Below, piece by piece: positions 1-8,828 of a stretch of 64,000 nt of DNA. The position numbers and the translations under genes were made by a program. This stretch comes from Robiginitomaculum sp. (GTDB lineage: Bacteria; Pseudomonadota; Alphaproteobacteria; Caulobacterales; Maricaulaceae): the NCBI GenBank assembly GCA_016765135.1, contig JAESQN010000030.1, forward strand, positions 62,001-126,000. Reading direction: 5' to 3'. The notes below the pieces were generated by a model, which was not told the DNA's origin, ran no database searches, and was given only the letters and a program-made list of their open reading frames with translations. Position 1 is the first letter of the stretch. Each line of letters begins with the position of its first letter.

Positions 1-8
1 CACCAAAA

Positions 9-66
9 GGTGGATTATGACCAACGGGAATGCCCTCTTGGTGCGCGTGAAAAACGCTAATCCACC
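9..66. repeat. Inverted repeat at window edge
   Basis: Bases 9-17 (ggtggatta) and 58-66 (taatccacc) are perfect 9-nt inverted arms separated by 40 nt. No gene can be supported in positions 1-92. The arms could belong to an intergenic repeat cut by the window edge, or to a terminator region downstream of the cell-wall hydrolase, whose stop codon is at 93. Seen directly; function unknown. Confidence 0.3.
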
Positions 67-92
67 CTACAGGACTATATTGTTTTACCCAA

Positions 93-827
93 CTAAGGCG
101 CAACGCTTACCGGGCGCAATCTGCGTTTCCTTGGCATGAAGCGATAAAACACATGGGTTTCGTATTTGCGGAGTTTGCGCAAACTTGGTGCCCATTTCGG
201 CGACACGCCCGTTGTGTGGTAATGGGTGGCGCGGTTGGTGAGCGGCGCGTTAGCACCGATCATCATATGCTTGGCGATGGTTTGGGATTTTTCCCAATGC
301 TTGCCGTAAGGTAGTTTGGCGGTGGAGCCGTCGCAGGTGAATGAGAACTGGCAGCCAGTTGTCCGCTCTGCGCCCTGATAGACAACTGCGCATACGGAAT
401 TTGGAAACGCTCTGTGTTCGACACGGTTCAGCACAACTTCGGCTACGGCTTTTTGACCGTCTGTGGTCTCGGAACGGGCTTCGTAATATACGGCTTCGGC
501 CAAACAATTGGTCTCGCGGGTCATGGTTTTGGCTGGTGCAATATAAGCCAGGCCGCCTTGGGATAAATCCCGTGTGATTTGGTAATCCAGCATGTACGGA
601 TTGCTGATGCGTGCGTCCAGTTGCCGTTCGGACATGGTTTTGGCCAAATTGGAAGTGGAATGGAATTCGGCACCAATATTTTGCAAATTGCTGGCACGGG
701 CTTGCCACCGAGCCTGATCTTTCAAATCCATTGAGGCGCCCGCCATTTTAGGCAAGCCGATCAGGGTCGTTGCCAGGACAGCGATAACCAGCCCCCAGCC
801 GAGGAATATGTGTGCGTTCTTAATCAT
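93..827 (-). CDS. Cell wall hydrolase, SleB/CwlJ-type (Hydrolase_2)
   Basis: Predicted peptidoglycan hydrolase. The 244-residue product opens with a hydrophobic segment (residues ~5-30) that acts as signal peptide or membrane anchor. The C-terminal half holds the SleB-type domain, recognisable from NCLAEAVYYEARSE, then AVAEVVLNRV, FPNSVCAVVYQG and CQFSFTCDG. In this family the conserved glutamate of the YYEAR motif is the likely catalytic residue. I chose the ATG at 827 because AAGG lies five bases before it; an in-frame ATG at 839 has no clear ribosome site. The gene stands alone, downstream of ppdK on the same strand. In alphaproteobacteria these proteins are envelope enzymes, not spore enzymes. 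The family call is firm; the exact bond cleaved is not shown. Confidence 0.85.
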   Translation of the reverse strand: MIKNAHIFLGWGLVIAVLATTLIGLPKMAGASMDLKDQARWQARASNLQNIGAEFHSTSNLAKTMSERQLDARISNPYMLDYQITRDLSQGGLAYIAPAKTMTRETNCLAEAVYYEARSETTDGQKAVAEVVLNRVEHRAFPNSVCAVVYQGAERTTGCQFSFTCDGSTAKLPYGKHWEKSQTIAKHMMIGANAPLTNRATHYHTTGVSPKWAPSLRKLRKYETHVFYRFMPRKRRLRPVSVAP

Positions 828-1040
828 TTCAGCCTTCATATAGCCGCAAAAGCGATTCTTTCAACCCTTGCAGACAGGTAATTAACAGATAGTTTACAAA
901 TATTCGTATTGGCTCAGTACCCGTTTGGATTAGAAATAGCATACTAATCCGCATATAATGCGTGAACTTCATCACACAAACAGATGCAAAACCTGTGCCA
1001 AATGGCGGCTTTGATGTACATAACGAAGATTAAGCTTACC

Positions 1041-3731
1041 TTAAGTTGCTTTATTTTCTTTTGAACGAATTGTCGTCTTAATAGCTGCCTGGCCCGCCGC
1101 CAACCGGGCTATGGGCACTCGGTAAGGCGAGCAAGACACATAATCCAGGCCAACTCTATGGCAAAACTCAATACTGGCCGGGTCACCGCCGTGTTCGCCG
1201 CAAATGCCCAACTTTATGTCCGGGCGGGTTTCTCGCCCGCGCTCTACGGCGATTTCTATGAGACCCCCGACACCCTCTTGATCAAGCGTCACGAACGGGT
1301 CTTTCTCGACAATGCCCTGGGCCACATAGTCCGGCAAAAACCGCCCGGCGTCATCCCGCGACAGCCCAAAGGCGGTCTGGGTTAAATCATTGGTGCCAAA
1401 GGAGAAAAATTCGGCGTGATCGGCGATCTTCCCGGCCATAAGCGCAGCGCGGGGCAGTTCGATCATAGTGCCTATACTATAGGTGACGGGCGCGGAGGTT
1501 TCTATCGCTACCTGCTCGGCAACGACCTCAATAGCATCTTTCAAAATCTTCAACTCTTTCTCGGACGACACCAACGGGATCATCACTTCGGCCACCGGAT
1601 GAACGCCCGTCTCGGTCGCCACCAAGGCTTGCGCCTCAAATATAGCCCGTGCCTGCATTTCGTAAATCTCCGGATAGGAAATGCCCAAACGGCACCCTCT
1701 GTGTCCGAGCATAGGATTGGTTTCGTGTAGCTCCTTGGCCCGCTCCATAAGCTCGCTGGCGGACAAGCCGGTCGCCTCAGCCACGGCTTTCACATCATCT
1801 TCACCGTGGGGAAGAAATTCATGTAAGGGCGGGTCGAGCAAACGTATGGTACACGGAAGTTCACCCATAATGCGGAAGATCGCCGCGAAATCATCGCGCT
1901 GGGTTGGCAGAATTTTCTCAAGTGCCGCCACCCGGCCCTTTTTATCAGACGCCAAAATCATTTCGCGGAAATGCGCCAGTCGGGATGCCTCAAAGAACAT
2001 ATGTTCGGTACGGCAAAGCCCGATACCTTCGGCGCCAAAGCCTTTGGCGGTCTCTACATCCGTGGGCGTTTCCGCATTGGTGCGAATGCCCAGCGTGCGA
2101 GCTTCGTCCGCCCATCCCATGAGCGTTTCAAAATCACCGCTCATTTCCGGTTGTACCATATCGACCGCGCCCGCAAACACTTGTCCGCTGGCCCCGTCAA
2201 CTGTGACAATATCGCCCTTATTGACAACACGCCCGGCCACGGAAAATGTCCCGGCTTCGTAATCAATCCGCATACTGCCCGCACCGGATACGCACGGCGT
2301 ACCCATGCCGCGCGCCACCACGGCGGCGTGTGACGTCATGCCGCCGCGTGCGGTTACTATCGCTTCCGCCGCGTGCATGCCGTGGATGTCTTCGGGGCTG
2401 GTTTCCGTGCGCACTAGAATGACTTTGTGTCCAGCCCGTGCCAGCGTCTCCGCTTCGTCGGACGAAAACACCACCTCGCCAATGGCCGCGCCGGGTGATG
2501 CGGGCAGGCCCATGACCAATAAATCACGTTCGGCTTTGGCATCCAAAGTCGGGTGCAAAAGCTGGTCTAGCGACATGGGTTCGATGCGCAGCACCGCCTC
2601 ATCTTTGGAGATCAGCCCTTCGCCCGCCATGTCCACGGCAATTTTAATAGCCGCTTTGGCGGTGCGTTTTCCGGCGCGGGTTTGCAGCATCCAGAGCCGC
2701 CCGTCCTCGACGGTAAATTCGATGTCCTGCATGTCGCGGTAATGGGCTTCCAGCACGGCGAACACATCCGCCAATTCGCCGTACACTTTCGGCATGGCTT
2801 CTTGCATAGACGGCTCGGTTTCGCCCATGTCAATGCGGGATTTCTTGGTCAGGGTTTGCGGGGTGCGGATGCCCGCCACCACATCTTCGCCCTGAGCGTT
2901 GATCAAAAACTCGCCGTAATATTCGTTTGCGCCCGTGCTTGGGTCGCGGGTAAAGGCCACGCCCGTGGCAGATGTATCGCCCATATTGCCAAATACCATG
3001 GCCTGGACATTGACCGCCGTACCCCAGCTTTCGGGGATGTCGCTGAGGCGGCGGTAAGTGATAGCCCGCTCGGTCATCCAGCTGTCAAACACGGCGGATA
3101 TAGCCCCCCAAAGTTGCTCGTCGGGGTTTTGCGGAAAGTCGCGGCCAAGCTCTTCGCGCACTGCCGCCTTGTAATTATCTATAAGCTCGCGCCAATCATC
3201 GGCGCTCATTTCCGTGTCCGACAAATAGCCGTTATCGTCTTTGTGGTTCTCCAAAATGTCTTCGAATGTATGGTGGGCCATGCCCAAAACCACATTGGCA
3301 TACATCTGGATAAACCGGCGATAGCTATCCAGCGCAAAGCGCATATCGCCCGACAGTTTCGCCAACCCCTTGACGGTTTCGTCGTTAAGCCCAAGGTTGA
3401 GAACCGTGTCCATCATACCCGGCATAGACGCCCGACCACCCGAACGCACGGACAAGAGAAGCGGGCACTCCGCATCACCCAAAACTTTCCCCGTGTCGGC
3501 TTCCAGCGCTCGCCCCGCTTGCTCGACCTGAGCTTTCAAATCGTCCGGATAGTTTTTATCGTTGGCGTAATAAGCCGTGCAAACCTCGGTGGTCAAAGTA
3601 AAGCCCGGCGGCACTGGCAAGCCAAGCACGGCCATCTCCGCCAAATTGGCACCCTTGCCACCAAGCAGGTTTTTCATGGACGCATTACCGTCGGTAGCAT
3701 CAGCCCCAAATTTATAAACGTATTTTGTCAT
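1041..3731 (-). CDS. ppdK: Pyruvate, phosphate dikinase
   Basis: Interconverts pyruvate, ATP and phosphate with PEP, AMP and pyrophosphate, linking glycolysis and gluconeogenesis in the cytoplasm. The 896-residue length is normal for bacterial PPDK. The N-terminal ATP-grasp region begins MTKYVYKFG and contains LLGGKGANLAEM and SVRSGGRASMPGMMDT. The phosphohistidine swivel domain carries GGMTSHAAVVARGMG with the catalytic histidine. The C-terminal PEP/pyruvate barrel has GLCRTEHMFF and ends with CGEHGGDPASIEFC. The open frame extends to 3878, but the ATG at 3731 is preceded by a strong GGAGGAAGG and matches the family start. A GC-rich inverted repeat lies between it and glyS upstream, so the two are probably separate transcripts. 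Confidence 0.97.
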   Translation of the reverse strand: MTKYVYKFGADATDGNASMKNLLGGKGANLAEMAVLGLPVPPGFTLTTEVCTAYYANDKNYPDDLKAQVEQAGRALEADTGKVLGDAECPLLLSVRSGGRASMPGMMDTVLNLGLNDETVKGLAKLSGDMRFALDSYRRFIQMYANVVLGMAHHTFEDILENHKDDNGYLSDTEMSADDWRELIDNYKAAVREELGRDFPQNPDEQLWGAISAVFDSWMTERAITYRRLSDIPESWGTAVNVQAMVFGNMGDTSATGVAFTRDPSTGANEYYGEFLINAQGEDVVAGIRTPQTLTKKSRIDMGETEPSMQEAMPKVYGELADVFAVLEAHYRDMQDIEFTVEDGRLWMLQTRAGKRTAKAAIKIAVDMAGEGLISKDEAVLRIEPMSLDQLLHPTLDAKAERDLLVMGLPASPGAAIGEVVFSSDEAETLARAGHKVILVRTETSPEDIHGMHAAEAIVTARGGMTSHAAVVARGMGTPCVSGAGSMRIDYEAGTFSVAGRVVNKGDIVTVDGASGQVFAGAVDMVQPEMSGDFETLMGWADEARTLGIRTNAETPTDVETAKGFGAEGIGLCRTEHMFFEASRLAHFREMILASDKKGRVAALEKILPTQRDDFAAIFRIMGELPCTIRLLDPPLHEFLPHGEDDVKAVAEATGLSASELMERAKELHETNPMLGHRGCRLGISYPEIYEMQARAIFEAQALVATETGVHPVAEVMIPLVSSEKELKILKDAIEVVAEQVAIETSAPVTYSIGTMIELPRAALMAGKIADHAEFFSFGTNDLTQTAFGLSRDDAGRFLPDYVAQGIVEKDPFVTLDQEGVGGLIEIAVERGRETRPDIKLGICGEHGGDPASIEFCHRVGLDYVSCSPYRVPIARLAAGQAAIKTTIRSKENKAT

Positions 3732-3782
3732 GTTTTCCTTCCTCCATTTTTCATGGGGTTTGAGCCAAAGCAGGGCAAATGC

Positions 3783-3953
3783 CCTGTGACGCGAATGGTA
3801 CCCCGAAGGGGGGATGGGGGCCGTCGCTCTTGCGACGTCGCAAGGTAAGTGTGGTAGACGAAAGATTGTTGCGCACAAGAGGTGCGCGCCCCCATCGCCT
3901 CCGCAAGAGCTCCGGCACTTCCCCCGTAAACGGAGGAAGGAAAGAAGTATTCG
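3783..3953. repeat. GC-rich imperfect inverted repeat between glyS and ppdK
   Basis: The gap contains a compact palindromic element. A gatgggggc block near 3818 is mirrored by gcccccatc near 3890, with nested arms around cttgcg and cgcaag; cttcccccgtaaacggagg also folds on itself. Structured GC-rich elements of this sort are common dispersed intergenic repeats in alphaproteobacteria. No coding frame here is convincing. It may also act as a transcription or processing boundary between glyS and ppdK. Confidence 0.5.
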
Positions 3954-3961
3954 CCCATCAC

Positions 3962-6151
3962 CTAACCCTCCACCTTATCAAAATCAGCAATACGCCCGGC
4001 CAACTCCCGGATTTTCATCAACAGCCCCAAACGGTTTTCGCGCTCCGCAGTAATCTTGGAAACCACTAACATATCTCCATCAAAAAACGCATCTATCGGC
4101 GAGCGCAAACCCGCCAGCGCCGTCATAGCCCCGGCGTAATCCTCAGCCGCCAAAGCTTTTTCGATTAAAGGCTCGGCAATCCCGATAGCCCCAAACAAAT
4201 CCGCCTCCTGCGGCTGTGTGCCTTTATGAGGGGCCGCATCCGGCAAGGCTCCTTTTTTAGCCTCAGCCTTGAGGATATTCACCGCCCGTTTATATCCGGC
4301 GAGCAGGTTGGCACCGTCGTCGGTGGAGAGGAAAACACCGAGTGCTGTTACGCGGTTGGTAATGTCCACAAGGTCGTCTCCGCCTAGAGCGAATACTGCG
4401 TCGATGTGGTCGTGAGATATGCCCTGCTCGCGCAGGTGGACTTTTAGGCGATCTAGGATGAATGTTAGTAAATTTTGTGCCGGTTTCGATGAATATTCTA
4501 CAATGAATTTTTTCTTTTCGCTTTCTGGCCCACCATAACCTGCTCCACTTAGCGTTAAATATAGTTCGGCGTAAGATTCAACAAGGCCCCCAAAACCATA
4601 ACCGCTACCATCTCCAAATTCTATGGTTCCTGGCATGTTGATAGGTCGTATGAAAAGTTTTCGAATTACTTGCGTAAGACCAATATTTAGGATGCTCTCC
4701 AAAATAATCCGCACAACCCCAAGCGCAGCCCTGCGCAAGGCATACGGATCCTTACTGCCCGTAGGTTTTTCATCTATCGCCCAAAACCCGACCAAGGTGT
4801 CCAGTTTATCTGCGAGGGCTACTGCTACTGCCACCGGGTTTGTTGGTACGCTATCGCTTGGCCCTTGGGGTTTGTAGTGGTCTTCTATGGCTTGGGCTAT
4901 GTTTGGGTTGCCGCCTTCGCTTTCATACATTAAGCGCCCAATTTTGCCTTGCAGACTGGTGAATTCCACCACCATATTTGTGACCAAATCGCATTTGGCG
5001 AGGCGGGCGGCTTGTTCGGCTGCGTCCGGGTCGGCACCTACTTTGGGGGCGAGTTCTCTTGCCAATGCCGCGACCCGTTCGGTTTTGTCTTTGACCGTGC
5101 CTAGTTTTTGGTGGAAGACTATGCCGTCCAGTTCGTCGAAGCGGCTTGCCAGTGTGCGTTTGGCGTCTTCCGCCTGGAAGAAGCGCGCATCATCCAGCCT
5201 TGCCGATAGTACCCGCGCATTGCCTTTGGCGATTTCTATGCCGCCGTCTGGTGCCTCTTGGTTGGCGACGACGACAAAATTTGGCGCCAGCTTGCCGGAC
5301 TTGTCTTTGACGGCGAAATATTTCTGGTGGGTGCGCATGGAGAGGCGAATTACATCGGCGGGCAGTTCCAAAAACGCCGCGTCCATATCGCCCAGAATAA
5401 CCACGGGCCATTCGACCAGGCCGGCCACTTCGGCCAGCAAGCCAATGTCTTCGACCAGCTCCAGCCCGGCCTTGGCGCACACCGTTTTGGCATTGCGCAA
5501 AATCATGTCCGAGCGGGCCTGGGCCGATAAAATAACATGACCTTTGGTTTGCAATGTATTTTTATAGGCTTTGAAATTGGTCACAGAAAACGGCCCGCGC
5601 CCCATACGGCGGTGGCCCTGGGTGATATTGCCGCTGTCTATGCCGGCGACATTAAATGGCACGACTTTCCCGTCCAACACACACAGGATAGATGTGAGTG
5701 GTCGCACCCATCTAAACGGACTATTTCCGGATTTCATGGATTTCGGCCACGGGAACTTGCCCATGATTTCAGGCACGGCCCCGGCGATTATATCGCCCGC
5801 ATCTCGTCCCGGCTTTTCCATGACCGCCACATAATGCTCACCTTTTTTATCGCTACGGATTTCGGCTTCGGAAATATCCGACAGCCCCGCGCCGCGCATA
5901 AATCCGGTCAAAGCTTGCTCGGGCGAACCAACACGCGGCCCCTTGCGTTCTTCTTTCACGTCCGGGCTACGCGGCGGCACATCAGCCACAAACACCAATC
6001 TTCGCGGCCCGGTGAATGTCTGCACATTGTCAACCTCAAGCCCGGCCTTGGCCAAAGCATCCGTTAACATCCGCGCCAAATCCGCCCCGGCCTTAACCTG
6101 CATCCGCGCCGGAATTTCCTCGCACATGATTTCTAATAGAAGTTCAGACAT
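3962..6151 (-). CDS. glyS: Glycine--tRNA ligase beta subunit
   Basis: Beta subunit of the heterotetrameric glycyl-tRNA synthetase; it supplies tRNA recognition to the catalytic alpha subunit encoded just upstream. The 729-residue product starts MSELLLEIMCEEIPARM, a typical GlyS N-terminus, and contains the GPRRLVF and GVEWP-like segments of the family. It ends with an anticodon-binding-like helical region around FFDGDMLVV. The ATG at 6151 is chosen over upstream in-frame codons because those lie inside an intergenic repeat. A stretch at about residues 495-570 (roughly 4440-4670) is AT-richer than its surroundings and contains FGDGSGYGFGGLVES; it appears to be a lineage-specific insertion before the conserved FILDRLKVHLREQG. 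Gene identity is certain; the insertion is my inference. Confidence 0.96.
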   Translation of the reverse strand: MSELLLEIMCEEIPARMQVKAGADLARMLTDALAKAGLEVDNVQTFTGPRRLVFVADVPPRSPDVKEERKGPRVGSPEQALTGFMRGAGLSDISEAEIRSDKKGEHYVAVMEKPGRDAGDIIAGAVPEIMGKFPWPKSMKSGNSPFRWVRPLTSILCVLDGKVVPFNVAGIDSGNITQGHRRMGRGPFSVTNFKAYKNTLQTKGHVILSAQARSDMILRNAKTVCAKAGLELVEDIGLLAEVAGLVEWPVVILGDMDAAFLELPADVIRLSMRTHQKYFAVKDKSGKLAPNFVVVANQEAPDGGIEIAKGNARVLSARLDDARFFQAEDAKRTLASRFDELDGIVFHQKLGTVKDKTERVAALARELAPKVGADPDAAEQAARLAKCDLVTNMVVEFTSLQGKIGRLMYESEGGNPNIAQAIEDHYKPQGPSDSVPTNPVAVAVALADKLDTLVGFWAIDEKPTGSKDPYALRRAALGVVRIILESILNIGLTQVIRKLFIRPINMPGTIEFGDGSGYGFGGLVESYAELYLTLSGAGYGGPESEKKKFIVEYSSKPAQNLLTFILDRLKVHLREQGISHDHIDAVFALGGDDLVDITNRVTALGVFLSTDDGANLLAGYKRAVNILKAEAKKGALPDAAPHKGTQPQEADLFGAIGIAEPLIEKALAAEDYAGAMTALAGLRSPIDAFFDGDMLVVSKITAERENRLGLLMKIRELAGRIADFDKVEG

Positions 6152-6178
6152 TGCCCTGTATACCTTTCTGAGAGCATA

Positions 6179-6314
6179 ACCCCTCACCTTGTTCCTCTCC
6201 CAAAAGGAGAGGAGACGTTGGCGCGCCGACCATAACATTCTCAAATATATGGTGTAGGTTTGGCAATCTTAGCCTTTCCTTTAGGGAGAGGCGCGCGACA
6301 GCGTGGTGAGGGGT
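6179..6314. repeat. Intergenic repeat copy A with inverted ends
   Basis: A 136-bp element bounded by acccctcacc and its exact inverse ggtgaggggt. Inside, ttgttcctctcc follows the left end and gagaggcgcgcgacagcg precedes the right end. The same ends and inner blocks recur at 20943-21089. It occupies the whole glyQ-glyS gap except the glyS leader, so it is probably transcribed as a long hairpin within the glyQ-glyS message. It resembles the dispersed palindromic repeats of alphaproteobacteria and encodes nothing. Confidence 0.8.
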
Positions 6315-6335
6315 TTTAATCTTCAAATAGTGCAC

Positions 6336-7211
6336 TTACACCGCCTCCTTCTCACTGGCAACCCAGGCTTCGGCGCAACCCTTGGACAAATCGCGCACGG
6401 CTTTGATATATCGCGCCCGGTCGGTGGGGGAGATGACGCCGCGTGCATCGAGCAGGTTGAAACAATGCCCGGCTTTTAGGGCGTGGTCATAGGCGGGAAG
6501 CGGTAGGGGTGGATCTAACGTCAGCAAGGCTTTGCATTGTTCTTCTGCACCCTTGAACCAATCTTCGAGGCGTTTCACACCCGCATGTTCAAAATTAAAC
6601 TTTGATTGTTCGACTTCGTTTTGGTGAAACACATCACCGTAGCTCACGCCATCACTATTATAAGCCAAATCATACACATTATCGACGCCTTGCACATACA
6701 TGGCCAGACGTTCCAGACCATATGTCAATTCGCCCGATACCAACTCCACATCCAGCCCGCCGACTTGTTGGAAATAGGTGAACTGCGAAACCTCCATGCC
6801 GTCGCACCACACTTCCCAGCCCAGGCCCCATGCGCCGACCGTCGGGTTCTCCCAATCATCCTCGACAAAACGAATATCGTGGAGATCCATATCAATGCCA
6901 ATGGCCGCGAGCGAGCCAAGGTATAAATCTTGGATGTCCGGTGGGTTGGGTTTGAGCAGTACCTGAAACTGATAATAATGTTGCAGCCGGTTCGGGTTTT
7001 CGCCGTAACGCCCATCGGCCGGGCGGCGCGAGGGCTGCACATAGGCGCATTTCCAGGGCTTTGGCCCGAGCGAGCGCAATGTCGTCGCCGGGTGCAGCGT
7101 CCCTGCCCCAACCTCCATATCGTAAGGCTGAAGAATGGCGCACCCTTGCTTACTCCAATAATGTTGGAGGGTGAGGATCAGGTCTTGGAAAGAAAGCGGC
7201 TTTTTGCTCAT
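6336..7211 (-). CDS. glyQ: Glycine--tRNA ligase alpha subunit
   Basis: Catalytic subunit of the alpha2beta2 glycyl-tRNA synthetase, which activates glycine and charges tRNA-Gly together with GlyS. The 291-residue length is standard. Signature segments are [20 protein letters not shown] near the N-terminus, [31 protein letters not shown] and [18 protein letters not shown]. It lies 184 bp upstream of glyS on the same strand, separated by a dispersed repeat, and the pair is very likely one operon. A striking 42-bp palindrome sits 142 bp upstream of the start codon. Confidence 0.98.
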   Translation of the reverse strand: MSKKPLSFQDLILTLQHYWSKQGCAILQPYDMEVGAGTLHPATTLRSLGPKPWKCAYVQPSRRPADGRYGENPNRLQHYYQFQVLLKPNPPDIQDLYLGSLAAIGIDMDLHDIRFVEDDWENPTVGAWGLGWEVWCDGMEVSQFTYFQQVGGLDVELVSGELTYGLERLAMYVQGVDNVYDLAYNSDGVSYGDVFHQNEVEQSKFNFEHAGVKRLEDWFKGAEEQCKALLTLDPPLPLPAYDHALKAGHCFNLLDARGVISPTDRARYIKAVRDLSKGCAEAWVASEKEAV

Positions 7212-7353
7212 AAAATATCTTCTGGAGAATCTCTAAAATCCGGTTGTCAACTAAGCGGAACCTATGAAGCGGCGCAGATAAAATCAAGCCGTGATTACAA
7301 CAGAATGCGCCTGTAACCCTATAAAGTATAGTTAGTTTATAATAGATTGACGC

Positions 7354-7395
7354 GTTTAACATAATAATTAAACTAGTTTAGTTATTATGTTAAAC
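7354..7395. repeat. 42-bp near-perfect palindrome upstream of glyQ
   Basis: The 312-bp gap between glyQ and the polysaccharide polymerase gene contains no gene but holds this AT-rich palindrome. The outer arms are gtttaacataataa and ttattatgttaaac, exact inverses of 14 nt. The core is ttaaactagtttag with one unpaired position. The core TAAACTAGTTTAG recurs as a 16-bp perfect palindrome at 43638. Each outer arm also resembles one XerD half-site of bacterial dif (ttatgttaaa), but here the half-sites are inverted and 20 bp apart. It could be an operator, a cruciform, a bidirectional terminator without a T-tract, or a recombination site. Confidence 0.85.
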
Positions 7396-7523
7396 GATAA
7401 AGATTTGAGGGAAAGCTAGACATTACTGATTAGGGTTATGCGAAAGAAATGCGAATAAGTCGGGCAAGGCTTACGACTAAACATCACTTCTAAGTAGATT
7501 GGTTATTGTTTAGGTGTATCACC

Positions 7524-8828
7524 TCAAACAGCAATAGGCGTTTTGCGCCAATAGGCAGGAGAAAACGCGAACAGTTTGGCCGAGGTCGCGACAAACATCA
7601 CCCAGCTCAAATCGTTTTGTTGTAATATTGTGCTTTCCGACAGGGAGATCATCAAAAACAAAATTGTTGATAAAATCACCCAATAATTCTCCACCCCGCC
7701 CCGGTATAATCTGTCCAGCGCCAAGAATATGGTAATCATATATAAGAGACCAAACAAAACAACGGCAACAACCCCGGCAGACAACCATGTCTCCATCCAG
7801 CCATTATGGGCCGTTGGCACCCCCCATTCTAGGGAGAAACGTACCCAATAGGACGGGCCGGTGGTATCGTGCCAAAACGCCCCATAGCCGTAACCGAGCA
7901 ATTGTTTGTCCTGGATAGCCAATACAAGTGCCTGCCAAATATCTGTCCGCCCCGTCAGCGTGCGTTCTTTGCCGATAATCTCAAACATCATATCGGGCAT
8001 GAAGATGATCAAAAACCCCAACAAACCAAGCGAGAGAACAACACTATACATCACCGGAATACGCAAAATGGGAAAACGGCGAAACACCCGAATAACCAAA
8101 AAACCGATGATGGCTACCAAAGCCGCAAGCAAAGCCGCCTTGGACGTGGACATAATAACCAAGCCAAAACACAATACGCCTGCCGGCACCCATAGCCACC
8201 AGCGTTTTGGTTGCATGGCAAAGGCGCACATCATCAAAGTCAAACCCACGGCCATGCGTGTTCCGAAAGAATTTTTCTCCAGCCATGCGCCCCGCCAGGC
8301 CCCGTGGTGGATTTCTTGCATGACCCCAAGGCTCGGCACAAACACCGCCAAAACCAGGCTGATAACCGCCGTAACCAAAAACACGAGGGCCAGGCGCTGT
8401 ACAAGCTCATTCCAATCGTAACGGGCCGCCAACACCAGGCCAAATAATGTGGTCATAAGCAGGGCTATGCTTCTGCGCAAGGTCACGTCAGGCTCGATCG
8501 ACCATAGATAACTTAGACCGCACCACAGAATTGCCAGGATCAAAAGCGGGTTAAACACAGCCGTACGCACTACTTTTGGCAGGTCTCGGACGGTTAAAAA
8601 CAAGACCATAAAATAACCCGGATACCACAGATTTCGCGCCAGGCTGGACTTGGATTCCAGATCATTAGGGTCTGTCAACAATGAGGCGACAAGCGCCGTG
8701 GAAAATTGAAAGATCAACAAAAAGACAACGACCTCTTCGGCCCAATAGAGCAGCCTGCTCGCCATCCGGTTTCGGGCAGCCCTATTGCCCCTATAACCAC
8801 GGGTTTCTAATGTAGCAGTATAACTCAT
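7524..8828 (-). CDS. hfsC: O-antigen ligase/polymerase-like membrane protein (HfsC-like)
   Basis: Multi-pass inner-membrane protein of 434 residues with about ten to twelve hydrophobic segments. The Wzy_C-type region around residues 180-330 contains WRGAWLEKNSFGTRMAVG and later GVPTAHNGWMETWLSAG, typical of the ExoQ/Wzy O-antigen ligase/polymerase superfamily. It is expected to polymerise or transfer lipid-linked repeat units on the periplasmic side. It overlaps the upstream ATPase gene by four bases (ATGA) and is the last gene of a three-gene minus-strand operon opposite a Wza-like gene. That order, D divergent from A-B-C, matches the Caulobacter holdfast cluster, hence the symbol; general capsule or exopolysaccharide export remains possible. 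Confidence 0.7.
   Translation of the reverse strand: MSYTATLETRGYRGNRAARNRMASRLLYWAEEVVVFLLIFQFSTALVASLLTDPNDLESKSSLARNLWYPGYFMVLFLTVRDLPKVVRTAVFNPLLILAILWCGLSYLWSIEPDVTLRRSIALLMTTLFGLVLAARYDWNELVQRLALVFLVTAVISLVLAVFVPSLGVMQEIHHGAWRGAWLEKNSFGTRMAVGLTLMMCAFAMQPKRWWLWVPAGVLCFGLVIMSTSKAALLAALVAIIGFLVIRVFRRFPILRIPVMYSVVLSLGLLGFLIIFMPDMMFEIIGKERTLTGRTDIWQALVLAIQDKQLLGYGYGAFWHDTTGPSYWVRFSLEWGVPTAHNGWMETWLSAGVVAVVLFGLLYMITIFLALDRLYRGGVENYWVILSTILFLMISLSESTILQQNDLSWVMFVATSAKLFAFSPAYWRKTPIAV

Noticed and set aside
1030-1044. TTAA-N7-TTAA (CtrA consensus) at the ppdK 3' end
   Set aside because: An eight-base AT-rich match is expected by chance about once or twice in 64 kb; it overlaps the ppdK stop and is 200 bp from the next start.
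2682-3848. 388-codon plus-strand frame opposite ppdK
   Set aside because: Antisense shadow of a well-conserved gene with biased codon use; no domain of its own.
7354-7395. A canonical dif site
   Set aside because: The XerD-like half-sites are inverted and 20 bp apart instead of one XerC and one XerD arm 6 bp apart; kept as an unexplained palindrome.
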